A stretch of DNA of 64,000 nt from the NCBI RefSeq assembly GCF_027920545.1, contig NZ_CP115859.1, positions 1,550,001 to 1,614,000 of the forward strand, written 5' to 3'. Positions 46,340 to 54,441 of the stretch are shown one piece after another. A model generated the notes under the pieces. That model was not told the origin of the DNA. It was given only the letters and a program-made list of their open reading frames with translations, and ran no database searches. Both the position numbers and the translations under genes were made by a program. The DNA is from Chryseobacterium camelliae. Its GTDB lineage: Bacteria > Bacteroidota > Bacteroidia > Flavobacteriales > Weeksellaceae. Positions within the stretch are counted from its first letter, which is position 1. Every line of letters begins with the position of its first letter.

Positions 46340-48523
46340 ATGAAAAAAATTTTCACGACGATTCCATTACTCGTTTGGGGAATGGTTTCTTTTGCCCAGA
46401 ACAAAATTGAAAATCTTAATTTCGAAAAGACAGAAAACAATCTTCCTACAAGCTGGACGATTATTGGAGAAGGCTCTGCAAAAGTACATTCCGACACTGC
46501 CGAAAAACAGGAAGGAACAACATCACTTGTTATTGACGCTTCGGAAAGTGCAGGGTTCAAAGGATTAATGTACACGCTTCCGGAAAATTATGCCGGAAAA
46601 AAAATAACACTTTCAGGCTATATTAAAACAGAAAACATTTCTGACGGTTTTGCCGGGCTTTGGCTTAGAATTGATCCTGAAATAGGCTTTAACAATATGC
46701 AAAAACAGAATTTGCAAGGTACAAATGACTGGAAAAAGTATGAAGTAACGCTTAACATGTCGCCCGAAAATACACAGAAAACAGTTTTCGGAGCACTGCT
46801 TACGGGAAAAGGAAAAATGTGGGTAGACAACCTAAAAATCACTGTTGACGGAAAAGATATTGCTCAAGCTAAAATCTTCGAAAAGAAATTAACAAAAGTA
46901 AGTCTTGATAAAGAGTTCGACGGAGGTTCTAAAATTTCGGGAATAAACCTTGATAACAGCAATATTGACAATCTAAAAAAACTGGGATTAATTTGGGGAT
47001 ACCTGAAATATTACCATCCAAAAGTTGCGGAGGGAGAATACAACTGGGATTATGAGCTTTTCAGGATTTATCCCAAAATTGCAGGTGCAACAACAGATCA
47101 GAGAGATAAAATTTTATCTGAATGGATTAAAAAGTTGGGAGCATACCAAACGACAGCAACACCTGAAGAGAAGCATGTAAAAATACAGCCGGATCTTGAT
47201 TGGATCACAAATTCGGGCTTTTCAAAAGAACTTACGGCACAGCTGTTACAACTAAAAAATGCCAAAAGACCAAAAGTTAATTATTATGTAGATTTCTTCA
47301 GCGGTGTCGGAAATCCTGATTTTAAAAATGAAAATCCTTACGATAAGATGAGCTATCCGGATGAAGGGTTCCGCCTGCTTTCGCTCTACAGATACTGGAA
47401 CATCATTCAGTACTACTTTCCTTACAAAAACCTTATCGAAGAAGATTGGAAAGTAGTTTTATCAGAATTCATTCCGAGATTCATCAATGCTAAAAATGAA
47501 ACGGAATATACTCTTGCTTCACTGGAGATCATTGGAAGAATCCATGACACCCATGCCGGAATCTGGGGAAGTAACCAGGCCTTAAAAAATTATTTTGGAG
47601 ACAGATATGCTCCGGTTCAATTAGTTTTTGCCGAAAATAAAGCCGTTGTAAATGATTTTTATAATGACAGCCTGGGACAAGAAACCGGACTGCAAAAAGG
47701 AGATGTGATTACAGCAATCAACGGAGAAAGTGTAGAGAACATTATTAAGAATATGCTGAAGTATTTGCCCGCATCCAATTACCCTACGCAATTGAGAGAT
47801 ATTTCAAAAAAATTATTACGAAGCAATGCAGAAACAATTAACATTAGCTTTTCCAGAAACGGTAAAACTGAAGAAAAAACAATAAAAACATATACGTACC
47901 CGGACCTGAAAATAAAAACCGAAGACAAAGAGTTCTTCAAAATGAATGATAATGACGTTGCGTATGTCTATATGGGAAGCGTAAATTCGAATAAACTTTC
48001 TGAGGTCTTTGACAAAATTAAAAACACAAAAGGCCTCGTCATCGACTTCAGAAATTATCCGTCTGATTTTGTAGTCTTCAAAATGGGGAAATTATTAAAA
48101 CCAAACACTACCGATTTTGTAAAATTCAGCAGTACAAGTAACAATCAGCCCGGTCTCTTCACTTTTACTCCAAGCCTGAATGTTCCGGGAACCGGAAACA
48201 ACGCTTATAAAGGAAAAATCGCGATCTTAGTGAATGAAACAACCCAGAGCAGCGCAGAATATCATACCATGGCTTTCAGAACAGCTCCCAATGCGAAAGT
48301 TTTTGGTTCTACAACGGCCGGAGCTGATGGAAATGTTTCGAAAATCATGCTTCCCGGAAACATTTCAACAATGATCAGCGGAATCGGAATCTATTATCCG
48401 AACGGAACTGAAACCCAGAGAATCGGCATTATTCCGGATATAGAAGTAAAACCAACGATTGAAGGAATTAAAAATAACAAAGATGAAGTTTTGGAAAAAG
48501 CCATAAAATGGATTCATAATTAG
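46340..48523 (+). CDS. S41 family (C-terminal processing-type) serine peptidase
   Basis: 727 residues. Signal peptide about 1-19 (ends MVSFAQ). A jelly-roll, carbohydrate-binding-like N-terminal domain (about 20-170: LSGYIKTEN, GLWLRID, MWVDNLKI), a helical linker domain with YWNIIQYYFPYKNLI, a PDZ-like domain (GLQKGDVITAINGESV, about residue 450), and the S41 catalytic domain with the nucleophile region NETTQSSAEYHTMA (about residue 635) and GSTTAGADGN. Predicted periplasmic peptidase; no T9SS sorting domain. Substrate unknown. Confidence 0.88.
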   Translation: MKKIFTTIPLLVWGMVSFAQNKIENLNFEKTENNLPTSWTIIGEGSAKVHSDTAEKQEGTTSLVIDASESAGFKGLMYTLPENYAGKKITLSGYIKTENISDGFAGLWLRIDPEIGFNNMQKQNLQGTNDWKKYEVTLNMSPENTQKTVFGALLTGKGKMWVDNLKITVDGKDIAQAKIFEKKLTKVSLDKEFDGGSKISGINLDNSNIDNLKKLGLIWGYLKYYHPKVAEGEYNWDYELFRIYPKIAGATTDQRDKILSEWIKKLGAYQTTATPEEKHVKIQPDLDWITNSGFSKELTAQLLQLKNAKRPKVNYYVDFFSGVGNPDFKNENPYDKMSYPDEGFRLLSLYRYWNIIQYYFPYKNLIEEDWKVVLSEFIPRFINAKNETEYTLASLEIIGRIHDTHAGIWGSNQALKNYFGDRYAPVQLVFAENKAVVNDFYNDSLGQETGLQKGDVITAINGESVENIIKNMLKYLPASNYPTQLRDISKKLLRSNAETINISFSRNGKTEEKTIKTYTYPDLKIKTEDKEFFKMNDNDVAYVYMGSVNSNKLSEVFDKIKNTKGLVIDFRNYPSDFVVFKMGKLLKPNTTDFVKFSSTSNNQPGLFTFTPSLNVPGTGNNAYKGKIAILVNETTQSSAEYHTMAFRTAPNAKVFGSTTAGADGNVSKIMLPGNISTMISGIGIYYPNGTETQRIGIIPDIEVKPTIEGIKNNKDEVLEKAIKWIHN

Positions 48524-48547
48524 CAACATATATCAAAAAAAATTATT

Positions 48548-48555
48548 TAGCTTTG
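48548..48555 (+). promoter_or_regulatory. Predicted -7 element of the ankyrin-protein gene
   Basis: TAGCTTTG matches TAnnTTTG. It overlaps the longer-frame ATG at 48553 and so supports the start at 48583. Confidence 0.45.
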
Positions 48556-48582
48556 TATATTCTCAGAATAAAATTAAGATTT

Positions 48583-49017
48583 ATGAAAAAAATAATTACT
48601 ACAACTTTATTATTCGGACTTTCTCTTTTTGCTAATGGATTATTGGCACAGGAAATGTCTGCCGACCAGTTGAAAACGTTCCAGACAGACAATGTGGAAA
48701 ACGTTCAGAAAGTATTTAAAGCAGATGACTTCACCAAATGTTTTCAGGTAAAAGGGAAATCATATGATCTTTTTTCTTTAAGCATTAAACTCGATAAAAA
48801 GAATCTATTTAACTACTTCCTTGATAATAAAGTGGACGTAAATAAATCTTGCAGCGATATGACACCCTTGATGTATGCCGCAATCTCCGGACAAATGGAT
48901 ATCGCAAAGCTTTTACTGAAACATGGAGCTCAAAAAGATGCAAAAGACAAAAATGGCAAGACGGCAAAAGACCATGCTTTGGAAAACAAACAGAAAACTG
49001 TTGCATTAATTTTATAG
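48583..49017 (+). CDS. Secreted ankyrin-repeat protein
   Basis: 144 residues from the ATG at 48583; the ATG at 48553 would put ten extra residues before the signal peptide and lies on the promoter. The signal peptide (MKKIITTTLLFGLSLFANGLLAQ) is followed by about 30 residues and then two to three ankyrin repeats, the clearest being MTPLMYAAISGQMDIAKLLL and the partial NGKTAKDHALENKQ. Ankyrin repeats bind other proteins; here on the periplasmic side. Partner unknown. Confidence 0.82.
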   Translation: MKKIITTTLLFGLSLFANGLLAQEMSADQLKTFQTDNVENVQKVFKADDFTKCFQVKGKSYDLFSLSIKLDKKNLFNYFLDNKVDVNKSCSDMTPLMYAAISGQMDIAKLLLKHGAQKDAKDKNGKTAKDHALENKQKTVALIL

Positions 49018-49038
49018 AAAAACGTACAAATTTATAGT

Positions 49039-49064
49039 AAAACTTCCTCCGGGGAGTTTTTTTT
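49039..49064 (+). terminator. Terminator of the ankyrin-protein gene
   Basis: AAAACTTCC / GGGAGTTTT nine-bp stem (one T:G) with a TCCG loop, followed by eight T's. Confidence 0.85.
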
Positions 49065-49087
49065 ATGTCCAAAACTTTCAAAAATCT

Positions 49088-49095
49088 TATCTTTG
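49088..49095 (+). promoter_or_regulatory. Predicted -7 element of aspS
   Basis: TATCTTTG matches TAnnTTTG, 61 bases before the chosen ATG. Confidence 0.45.
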
Positions 49096-49109
49096 CCAAC
49101 GGAAAATTC

Positions 49110-49149
49110 AAAGTTCGAAATTTGAACTTTAAACATTGAACTTTAAACA
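49110..49149 (+). repeat. Tandem and inverted repeat in the aspS leader
   Basis: TTGAACTTTAAACA occurs twice head to tail (49122-49135 and 49136-49149), right before the aspS start. AAAGTTC at 49110-49116 is the inverse of the GAACTTT in each copy, so a small hairpin can form with either one. Confidence 0.6.
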
Positions 49150-49156
49150 AATAATT

Positions 49157-50911
49157 ATGTTTCGATCGCACACAAACGGAGAATTATCTCTGAAAAATCT
49201 TAATGAAGAAGTTACACTTTCAGGATGGGTACAAACCATTCGTGATAAAGGATTTATGATTTGGATAGATCTTCGAGATCGTTACGGAATTACGCAGTTG
49301 GTTTTCGATCAGGAGCGCTCTACATCAGAACTGATGGAAAATGCAAAAAAACTGGGACGCGAATTCGTTATTCAGGTTACAGGAAAAGTAATTGAAAGAG
49401 TAAGTAAAAACCCTAATATTCCAACAGGAGAAATTGAAATTTTAGTTGAAAAACTAACGGTTCTTAACGAATCTCAGCTTCCGCCATTCACTATTGAGGA
49501 TGAAACGGACGGTGGTGAAGAATTAAGAATGAAATACCGTTATCTGGATATCAGAAGAAACCCGGTAAAAGATAAATTGGTTTTCCGTCACAAAATGGCG
49601 CAAAAAGTAAGAAATTACCTTTCTGACAACGGATTTATTGAGGTTGAAACCCCGGTTTTGATCAAATCCACTCCGGAAGGTGCAAGAGATTTCGTTGTAC
49701 CAAGCAGAATGAATCCCGGACAATTCTATGCATTACCACAATCTCCACAAACGTTCAAACAATTATTGATGGTAGGTGGAATGGATAAATATTTCCAGAT
49801 CGTGAAATGCTTCCGTGATGAGGATTTAAGAGCCGACAGACAGCCGGAATTTACACAAATCGACTGTGAGATGGCTTTTGTAGAGCAGGAAGACGTAATG
49901 AACGTTTTTGAAGGAATGACTAAGACCTTATTGAAAGACATCACAGGTCAGGAATTCGGAGCTTTCCCAAGAATGACCTTCGCAGATGCAATGCAGAAAT
50001 ATGGAAACGACAAACCGGACATCCGTTTCGGAATGAAATTCGTGGAACTAAACGAACTCGTTAAAGGAAAAAATTTCAAAATATTTGATGAAGCTGAATT
50101 GGTTGTCGGAATCAATGTTGAAGGATGTGCAGACTATACAAGAAAACAAATCGACGAGCTTGTTGACTGGGTAAAAAGACCACAAATCGGAGCTTCGGGA
50201 ATGGTTTGGGCTAAATTCCAGAATGACGGTGTAAAAACTTCTTCTGTCAATAAATTCTACAACGAGGAAGACTTAACAAAAATCATTGAAAAATTCGGAG
50301 CCAAAGAAGGCGATTTAATGCTGATTCTTTCCGGAAACGAGCACAAAGTAAGAACTCAGCTTTCCGCATTGAGAATGGAACTCGGAAACCGTTTGGGACT
50401 GAGAAAAGGAAACGAGTTTGCACCTCTTTGGGTAGTAGACTTCCCATTATTGGAATTTGATGAAGAAAGTGGACGTTACCACGCGATGCACCACCCTTTC
50501 ACTTCTCCAAAACCTGAAGATATCCACTTATTGGAAACAGATCCCGGAAAAGCAAGAGCCAATGCTTACGATATGGTTCTTAACGGAAACGAAATCGGTG
50601 GAGGCTCTATCAGAATTTTCGACAAAGATCTTCAGTCTAAAATGTTTGATTTGTTAGGATTCTCAAAAGAAGAAGCGGAAGCACAGTTTGGATTCTTAAT
50701 GAATGCCTTCAAATACGGAGCTCCGCCTCACGGTGGTTTAGCTTTCGGGTTTGACCGTTTGGTAGCAATTCTCGACGGAAACGAAGTAATCAGAGATTAT
50801 ATCGCATTCCCTAAAAATAATTCAGGACGTGATGTAATGATCGATGCTCCTTCTTCAATTGCTGATGAGCAGCTTGATGAATTGGAATTACAATTGAATT
50901 TAAAAGGATAA
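49157..50911 (+). CDS. aspS: Aspartyl-tRNA synthetase
   Basis: 584 residues from the ATG at 49157 ([11 protein letters not shown]); an ATG 21 bases upstream adds residues unlike the family. OB-fold anticodon-binding domain (about 10-105, [20 protein letters not shown]), class II catalytic core with [15 protein letters not shown] and [18 protein letters not shown], a bacterial-type insertion (GAD) domain (about 280-415), and class II motif 3 [13 protein letters not shown] near the end. It charges tRNA-Asp with aspartate in the cytoplasm. A terminator follows at 50919. Confidence 0.96.
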   Translation: MFRSHTNGELSLKNLNEEVTLSGWVQTIRDKGFMIWIDLRDRYGITQLVFDQERSTSELMENAKKLGREFVIQVTGKVIERVSKNPNIPTGEIEILVEKLTVLNESQLPPFTIEDETDGGEELRMKYRYLDIRRNPVKDKLVFRHKMAQKVRNYLSDNGFIEVETPVLIKSTPEGARDFVVPSRMNPGQFYALPQSPQTFKQLLMVGGMDKYFQIVKCFRDEDLRADRQPEFTQIDCEMAFVEQEDVMNVFEGMTKTLLKDITGQEFGAFPRMTFADAMQKYGNDKPDIRFGMKFVELNELVKGKNFKIFDEAELVVGINVEGCADYTRKQIDELVDWVKRPQIGASGMVWAKFQNDGVKTSSVNKFYNEEDLTKIIEKFGAKEGDLMLILSGNEHKVRTQLSALRMELGNRLGLRKGNEFAPLWVVDFPLLEFDEESGRYHAMHHPFTSPKPEDIHLLETDPGKARANAYDMVLNGNEIGGGSIRIFDKDLQSKMFDLLGFSKEEAEAQFGFLMNAFKYGAPPHGGLAFGFDRLVAILDGNEVIRDYIAFPKNNSGRDVMIDAPSSIADEQLDELELQLNLKG

Positions 50912-50918
50912 ATTTAAG

Positions 50919-50941
50919 GCGGAGATTTTTCTCCGCTTTTT
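50919..50941 (+). terminator. Terminator of aspS
   Basis: GCGGAG / CTCCGC stem with a loop ATTTTT, followed by a T run. Confidence 0.85.
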
Positions 50942-50957
50942 TATTTAAGCTAAAACA

Positions 50958-51503
50958 ATGAACGAAGAAACTCTTATATACAACACACCTTGTTCAGAAG
51001 AAATCTTAAGACAAATCAATCAGTATGAATTTAAAAGACTCTGGGAAAATAACCTTACTAAAAACAATAAAAATCTTTTGAGTGGAATCATCTCCATATT
51101 AATTGCAATAATTTTCTTTATTGCCGAAGATTATGGATTTTCAGGATTATTTGCGGGATTTGGAATTACTACATGTATCAATTATGCTTCATACTATTCC
51201 TCGTACAGAAAAAAGAAGAAAAAATTTCAAGAAATAATTGAAAAAGAAATTTTAAACCTTAAAGCAAATCCTAAAGATACTATTTGGGAATTTACTCCAA
51301 CTAATTTTTCGTTTAAAAATTACAAATCTGAATATAAATTCATTTGGCAGGAAATTACATACTGCATTTTAGACGACAAATATCTTTATATTACAGCATC
51401 TTCATTTCTGAATTTCATTTTAGATAAGGCAAATATTGACGAAATAAATCTTAATAAAACAATTCAATACCTGGAGAGCAAATCTCAGTTTAAAAAAATT
51501 TAA
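50958..51503 (+). CDS. YcxB-like membrane protein
   Basis: 181 residues. Two adjacent membrane segments (about 42-60 and 62-80: IISILIAIIFFIAE, GLFAGFGITT) separated by a short turn, then a basic stretch YRKKKKKF and a soluble C-terminal domain with YKFIWQEITYCILDDKYLYI, the pattern of YcxB-like proteins. Function unknown. It lies between the aspS terminator and a convergent gene, with no strong promoter visible. Confidence 0.7.
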   Translation: MNEETLIYNTPCSEEILRQINQYEFKRLWENNLTKNNKNLLSGIISILIAIIFFIAEDYGFSGLFAGFGITTCINYASYYSSYRKKKKKFQEIIEKEILNLKANPKDTIWEFTPTNFSFKNYKSEYKFIWQEITYCILDDKYLYITASSFLNFILDKANIDEINLNKTIQYLESKSQFKKI

Positions 51504-51505
51504 AT

Positions 51506-52234
51506 TTAAGGCAACTTCGCCACCAAACTTTCAGGCAACATTTTCAAAATAAAGTAAATTATTTGCCATTTAAAATTCGGAACAATAGTAAATGAATTCC
51601 CGGCATTCACAATGAATTTCGCCACATAATCAGGTTCCATAATTAGAGATTCATTCAATTGTAATCCTTCATTGATTTTGGTACGGATATAACCAATTAC
51701 TAAAGCATTTACTTTAATATTTTTTGAAGCCAATTCCTGTCTCAAACCTGCCAAATAGGTTGTAAAAGCAGCTTTTGTACTTCCATACACAAAATTACTT
51801 TTTCGTCCTCTCACTCCGGAAAGCGAAGACAACCCAATAATTCTTTCTAAATTTTTATTACTTTCATCCATTGCGATAATATTCAGCATGGAAACAGCTC
51901 CCATATAATTCACCAACATCATTTGCCGAGCTCCTTTAAAATCTCTCAAAGCTTTTTCATTATCCACTAAAAAACCTGCCGCATACACAACAATATGCGG
52001 TTTTACAGGAAGTTCATCGTAAAATTTCTGATGAGAATCAAAATCGACAGCATCGAAATGTAAAACGGTTACTTTTAAATCAAAATGATGCTCACTGACA
52101 AATTCTTTAAGCGAAACCGTATCTCTGGAAGCCGCAATGACCGAAAATCCTTTTTCGATGTACTGTTTGATACATTGTTTCGCAACATCAGAGTTGGCTC
52201 CTAGAATGAGAACGGTTTTAGCTATATGATTCAT
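51506..52234 (-). CDS. SDR family NAD(P)-dependent oxidoreductase
   Basis: 242 residues. An N-terminal Rossmann motif (VLILGANSDVAKQCI, a variant of TGxxxGxG with AxSDV), VVYAAGF in place of the usual NNAG, catalytic Ser in IGLSSLSGVRGR, and the YxxxK motif in FVYGSTKAAFTTYLAGL. It ends in a hydrophobic segment (WQIIYFILKMLPESLVAKL) that might touch the membrane. The sequence resembles SDR enzymes such as decaprenylphosphoryl-ribose epimerase subunits (DprE2-like), but the substrate is not certain. A -7 element lies only 5 bases upstream of the start. Confidence 0.82.
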   Translation of the reverse strand: MNHIAKTVLILGANSDVAKQCIKQYIEKGFSVIAASRDTVSLKEFVSEHHFDLKVTVLHFDAVDFDSHQKFYDELPVKPHIVVYAAGFLVDNEKALRDFKGARQMMLVNYMGAVSMLNIIAMDESNKNLERIIGLSSLSGVRGRKSNFVYGSTKAAFTTYLAGLRQELASKNIKVNALVIGYIRTKINEGLQLNESLIMEPDYVAKFIVNAGNSFTIVPNFKWQIIYFILKMLPESLVAKLP

Positions 52235-52238
52235 TGGG

Positions 52239-52246
52239 CAAAGATA
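52239..52246 (-). promoter_or_regulatory. Predicted -7 element of the SDR gene
   Basis: TATCTTTG on the minus strand ends five bases before the ATG, suggesting a leaderless or almost leaderless transcript. Confidence 0.5.
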
Positions 52247-52309
52247 TTTTTTTAATTCTTAAAAACGAATTTCTCAATATTTTCACAGCACAAAAACATA
52301 ACACCTCTC

Positions 52310-52415
52310 TTGTCATTTTGACAAAGGAGAAATTTATTAACATCTTAAATTCAAACCATTAAGGTTTAGTGAAGCAATTAAGGTTATTAAGCAGATTCTC
52401 CATTCTGAATGACAA
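52310..52415. repeat. Intergenic inverted-repeat element (REP/MITE-like)
   Basis: The left end has TTGTCATT...GGAGAA (52310-52332) and the right end has TTCTCC...AATGACAA (52396-52415), an imperfect inverted pair. Between them are ATTAAGGTT direct repeats. The motif TGTCATTnTGA recurs as a small intergenic element in many Bacteroidota; that this copy belongs to such a family is an inference from one window. Confidence 0.5.
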
Positions 52416-52440
52416 TGAGAGTGTAGATTGTGTATAAAAA

Positions 52441-52477
52441 GTTTCGGCGGGGTGAGCTTTGCTCACCCCGCCGAAAC
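52441..52477 (-). terminator. Very strong GC-rich hairpin after yajC
   Basis: GTTTCGGCGGGGTGAGC (52441-52457) and GCTCACCCCGCCGAAAC (52461-52477) form a perfect 17-bp stem with a TTT loop. On the minus strand a CTTTTTATA run follows, so it probably ends the nusB-DUF1573-yajC transcript. It is much richer in GC than its surroundings. Confidence 0.75.
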
Positions 52478-52499
52478 GAAATATTTTTAAAACTAAAAA

Positions 52500-52868
52500 T
52501 TATTTATTCTCAGTTTCGATTTCTTTTTTATCAGAAGACTTATCAGCAGCTTTTGCTTTATCTCCGAAACGGTTTTCCGTAAATTCTCTGGAAACAGCAG
52601 CTTTTTCAAATTTTAGTTTCCCTGACAATGTTTCAATAACAAATCCGTCATCCTGAACCTGAGCGATTCTCCCGTGAAGACCAGAGGTAAGCACTACTCT
52701 GGTTCCTACTTTTAAGGTCTCCTGAAAGTTTTTCTCCTGTTTTTGTTTTCTCATTTGAGGTCTTATCATTAAAAAATAAAACCCTACAAACATCACTCCC
52801 ATCATGATTAACATCATTGAAGAATTTCCTTGTGGAGCTGCCTGTAAAAAGATTGATAATAAACTCAT
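52500..52868 (-). CDS. yajC: Preprotein translocase subunit YajC
   Basis: 122 residues. One N-terminal membrane segment (MLIMMGVMFVGFYFLMIRPQ), then RKQKQEKNFQETLKVGTRVVLTSGLHG and the conserved IAQVQDDGFVIET, as in YajC of the SecDF-YajC complex. The C-terminal 40 residues are charged and low-complexity. It is last in the operon nusB-DUF1573-yajC; four bases separate it from the gene before. Confidence 0.92.
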   Translation of the reverse strand: MSLLSIFLQAAPQGNSSMMLIMMGVMFVGFYFLMIRPQMRKQKQEKNFQETLKVGTRVVLTSGLHGRIAQVQDDGFVIETLSGKLKFEKAAVSREFTENRFGDKAKAADKSSDKKEIETENK

Positions 52869-52872
52869 CGTA

Positions 52873-53379
52873 TTATGGTTGAATATTCGCTGTGAATGTT
52901 AATTTAATAGGTGCTTTTTCTACATTAGCAAAAACATCGGCATATTTGTTTACTGCTCCGTCAAAGTTTGTAGAATCAAAGTGTAAAGTAATTTTTCCTT
53001 TTTTACCCGGCATGATTGGCTCTTTTGTAAAATCCGGAGCTGTACATCCGCATCCCGGCTTTACTTCAGAAATCACCAACGGGTTTGTTCCCGTATTTGT
53101 TACTTCATATACATGCTCTACTTTATCCCCCTTTTTGATTTGTCCGAAATCAAAATTACTTTCAGAAAGAGCAATTGTTGTTAGAGGTTGGTTTGAAACC
53201 GGAGCTGTTGTTTCAGCAGAAACCGGAGCTACCGAAGCAGAATCAGCAGAAGTGGTAGTTGTAGCGGTAGAATCCGTAGCTACAGCATCTGCTCCCTGAG
53301 TTTCTTTATTTTCTTTTTTACAAGAAACCAAACCGAAGCCTATAATAGACAAAGCGATAATTGATAACGTCTTTTTCAT
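52873..53379 (-). CDS. DUF1573 domain lipoprotein
   Basis: 168 residues. Lipoprotein signal MKKTLSIIALSIIGFGLVSC (Cys20), a Thr/Ser/Ala-rich linker (about 25-65), and a DUF1573 beta-sandwich with SNFDFGQIKKGDKVEHVYEV and the family signature VKPGCGCTAPDF. Common in Bacteroidota between nusB and yajC; role not established. It is encoded one base after nusB. Confidence 0.88.
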   Translation of the reverse strand: MKKTLSIIALSIIGFGLVSCKKENKETQGADAVATDSTATTTTSADSASVAPVSAETTAPVSNQPLTTIALSESNFDFGQIKKGDKVEHVYEVTNTGTNPLVISEVKPGCGCTAPDFTKEPIMPGKKGKITLHFDSTNFDGAVNKYADVFANVEKAPIKLTFTANIQP

Positions 53380-53380
53380 G

Positions 53381-54286
53381 TTAAATTCTATTTTGATCTT
53401 TACAATATTTATCTAAAATTCCATTAATAAATATATTGGATCTGTCTGTTGCAAATACTTTTGCAATTTCAATATATTCGTTAATAATAACTTTTGAAGG
53501 GGTGAAAGGAAAATTATCAAGTTCCGCCATAGCTGTAGACAAAATCACTTTGTCCATCAATGAAACTCTTTCCAAATCCCAGTTTTCCAGTCTTTCTTCC
53601 AGTTTCTTTTCATTATTTTCCCAGCTATCCAATGTATTTCTCAATAGCTTCATGGCAAAAGTCTTATCCTCTTCATCTTTAATCATTTTGATCAATGTTC
53701 TGCTTTCTTCATTTTCTTTCAGGAAACCAATTGTTTTCTGAACCATCGAATTGGCGATATGGATATCATCGTACCAGGAAAGTTCTTTATCACTAAGATA
53801 ATCGTGGAAATCATCATTTTCAGCAATATATCTTAAAAATAATTTACCGATAAACTTCTGATCTTCTTCAAAAGAATACCCTTCTTCCTTCATAAAATCC
53901 TGATAACGCTTTCCTGCTGCCATTCTTTGGAAGGTTTTCACCAATAAATCATCATGCAGATCCCATTTTAACTGCTTATGCTGTCCTGTGAAAAATAATC
54001 TTTCAGGATTTTCTTCTAATTTAATTAAAACTTGATTGTTGATGAATTTTTGATTAGGATTAATATCAGAATCAGTTTTAATGTATTTATTTTTACCAAT
54101 CTCAATTTGATTTTCTGCCAATTCTTTTAGAGAAACCAAAAAATTCAGTTGATAGATGTACAAATGATAGATTTTCTCTATTCCGGAGAACATATTTTTC
54201 TCTAACACATCAAACTTTACAGGATTCTGGTAGTATGAATACACAGTCTGTACTACTTTTTCACGGATTTGTCTTCTTCCTAACAT
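53381..54286 (-). CDS. nusB: Transcription antitermination protein NusB (extended form)
   Basis: 301 residues. The C-terminal ~140 residues (SYEDIHIANSMVQKTIGFL region onward, with DKVILSTAMAELDNFPFTPSKV and INEYIEIAKVFATDRSNIFING) match NusB, which binds boxA RNA together with ribosomal protein S10 in rRNA antitermination. It is twice as long as E. coli NusB because of an N-terminal part that starts with RRQIREKVVQTVYSY and includes a helical insertion; this is the usual form in Bacteroidota. First gene of the operon with DUF1573 and yajC. Confidence 0.9.
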   Translation of the reverse strand: MLGRRQIREKVVQTVYSYYQNPVKFDVLEKNMFSGIEKIYHLYIYQLNFLVSLKELAENQIEIGKNKYIKTDSDINPNQKFINNQVLIKLEENPERLFFTGQHKQLKWDLHDDLLVKTFQRMAAGKRYQDFMKEEGYSFEEDQKFIGKLFLRYIAENDDFHDYLSDKELSWYDDIHIANSMVQKTIGFLKENEESRTLIKMIKDEEDKTFAMKLLRNTLDSWENNEKKLEERLENWDLERVSLMDKVILSTAMAELDNFPFTPSKVIINEYIEIAKVFATDRSNIFINGILDKYCKDQNRI

Positions 54287-54307
54287 TCAAAGAGCTTTTT
54301 ATGGGTG

Positions 54308-54315
54308 CAAAGATA
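54308..54315 (-). promoter_or_regulatory. Predicted -7 element of the nusB operon
   Basis: TATCTTTG on the minus strand matches TAnnTTTG, 21 bases before the nusB start. Confidence 0.45.
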
Positions 54316-54335
54316 CAAAATTTTGTTGAGTTGTG

Positions 54336-54389
54336 AAGTTGTTAAACCGTTAATTTGCTTAAAGAGACGACTTAACGCCTCAACAACTT
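54336..54389. repeat. Imperfect inverted repeat in the nusB/ABC divergent promoter region
   Basis: Arms 54336-54353 and 54372-54389 match at 15 of 18 positions (AAGTTGTT...GTTAA) with an 18-base spacer. It sits between the two divergent -7 elements. Confidence 0.55.
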
Positions 54390-54424
54390 TACAATTTAGC
54401 AACGTAAATTAATAACAAAAAACG

Positions 54425-54432
54425 TAATTTTG
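54425..54432 (+). promoter_or_regulatory. Predicted -7 element of the ABC transporter gene
   Basis: TAATTTTG matches TAnnTTTG, ten bases before the ATG. Confidence 0.45.
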
Positions 54433-54441
54433 TAAAACTTT

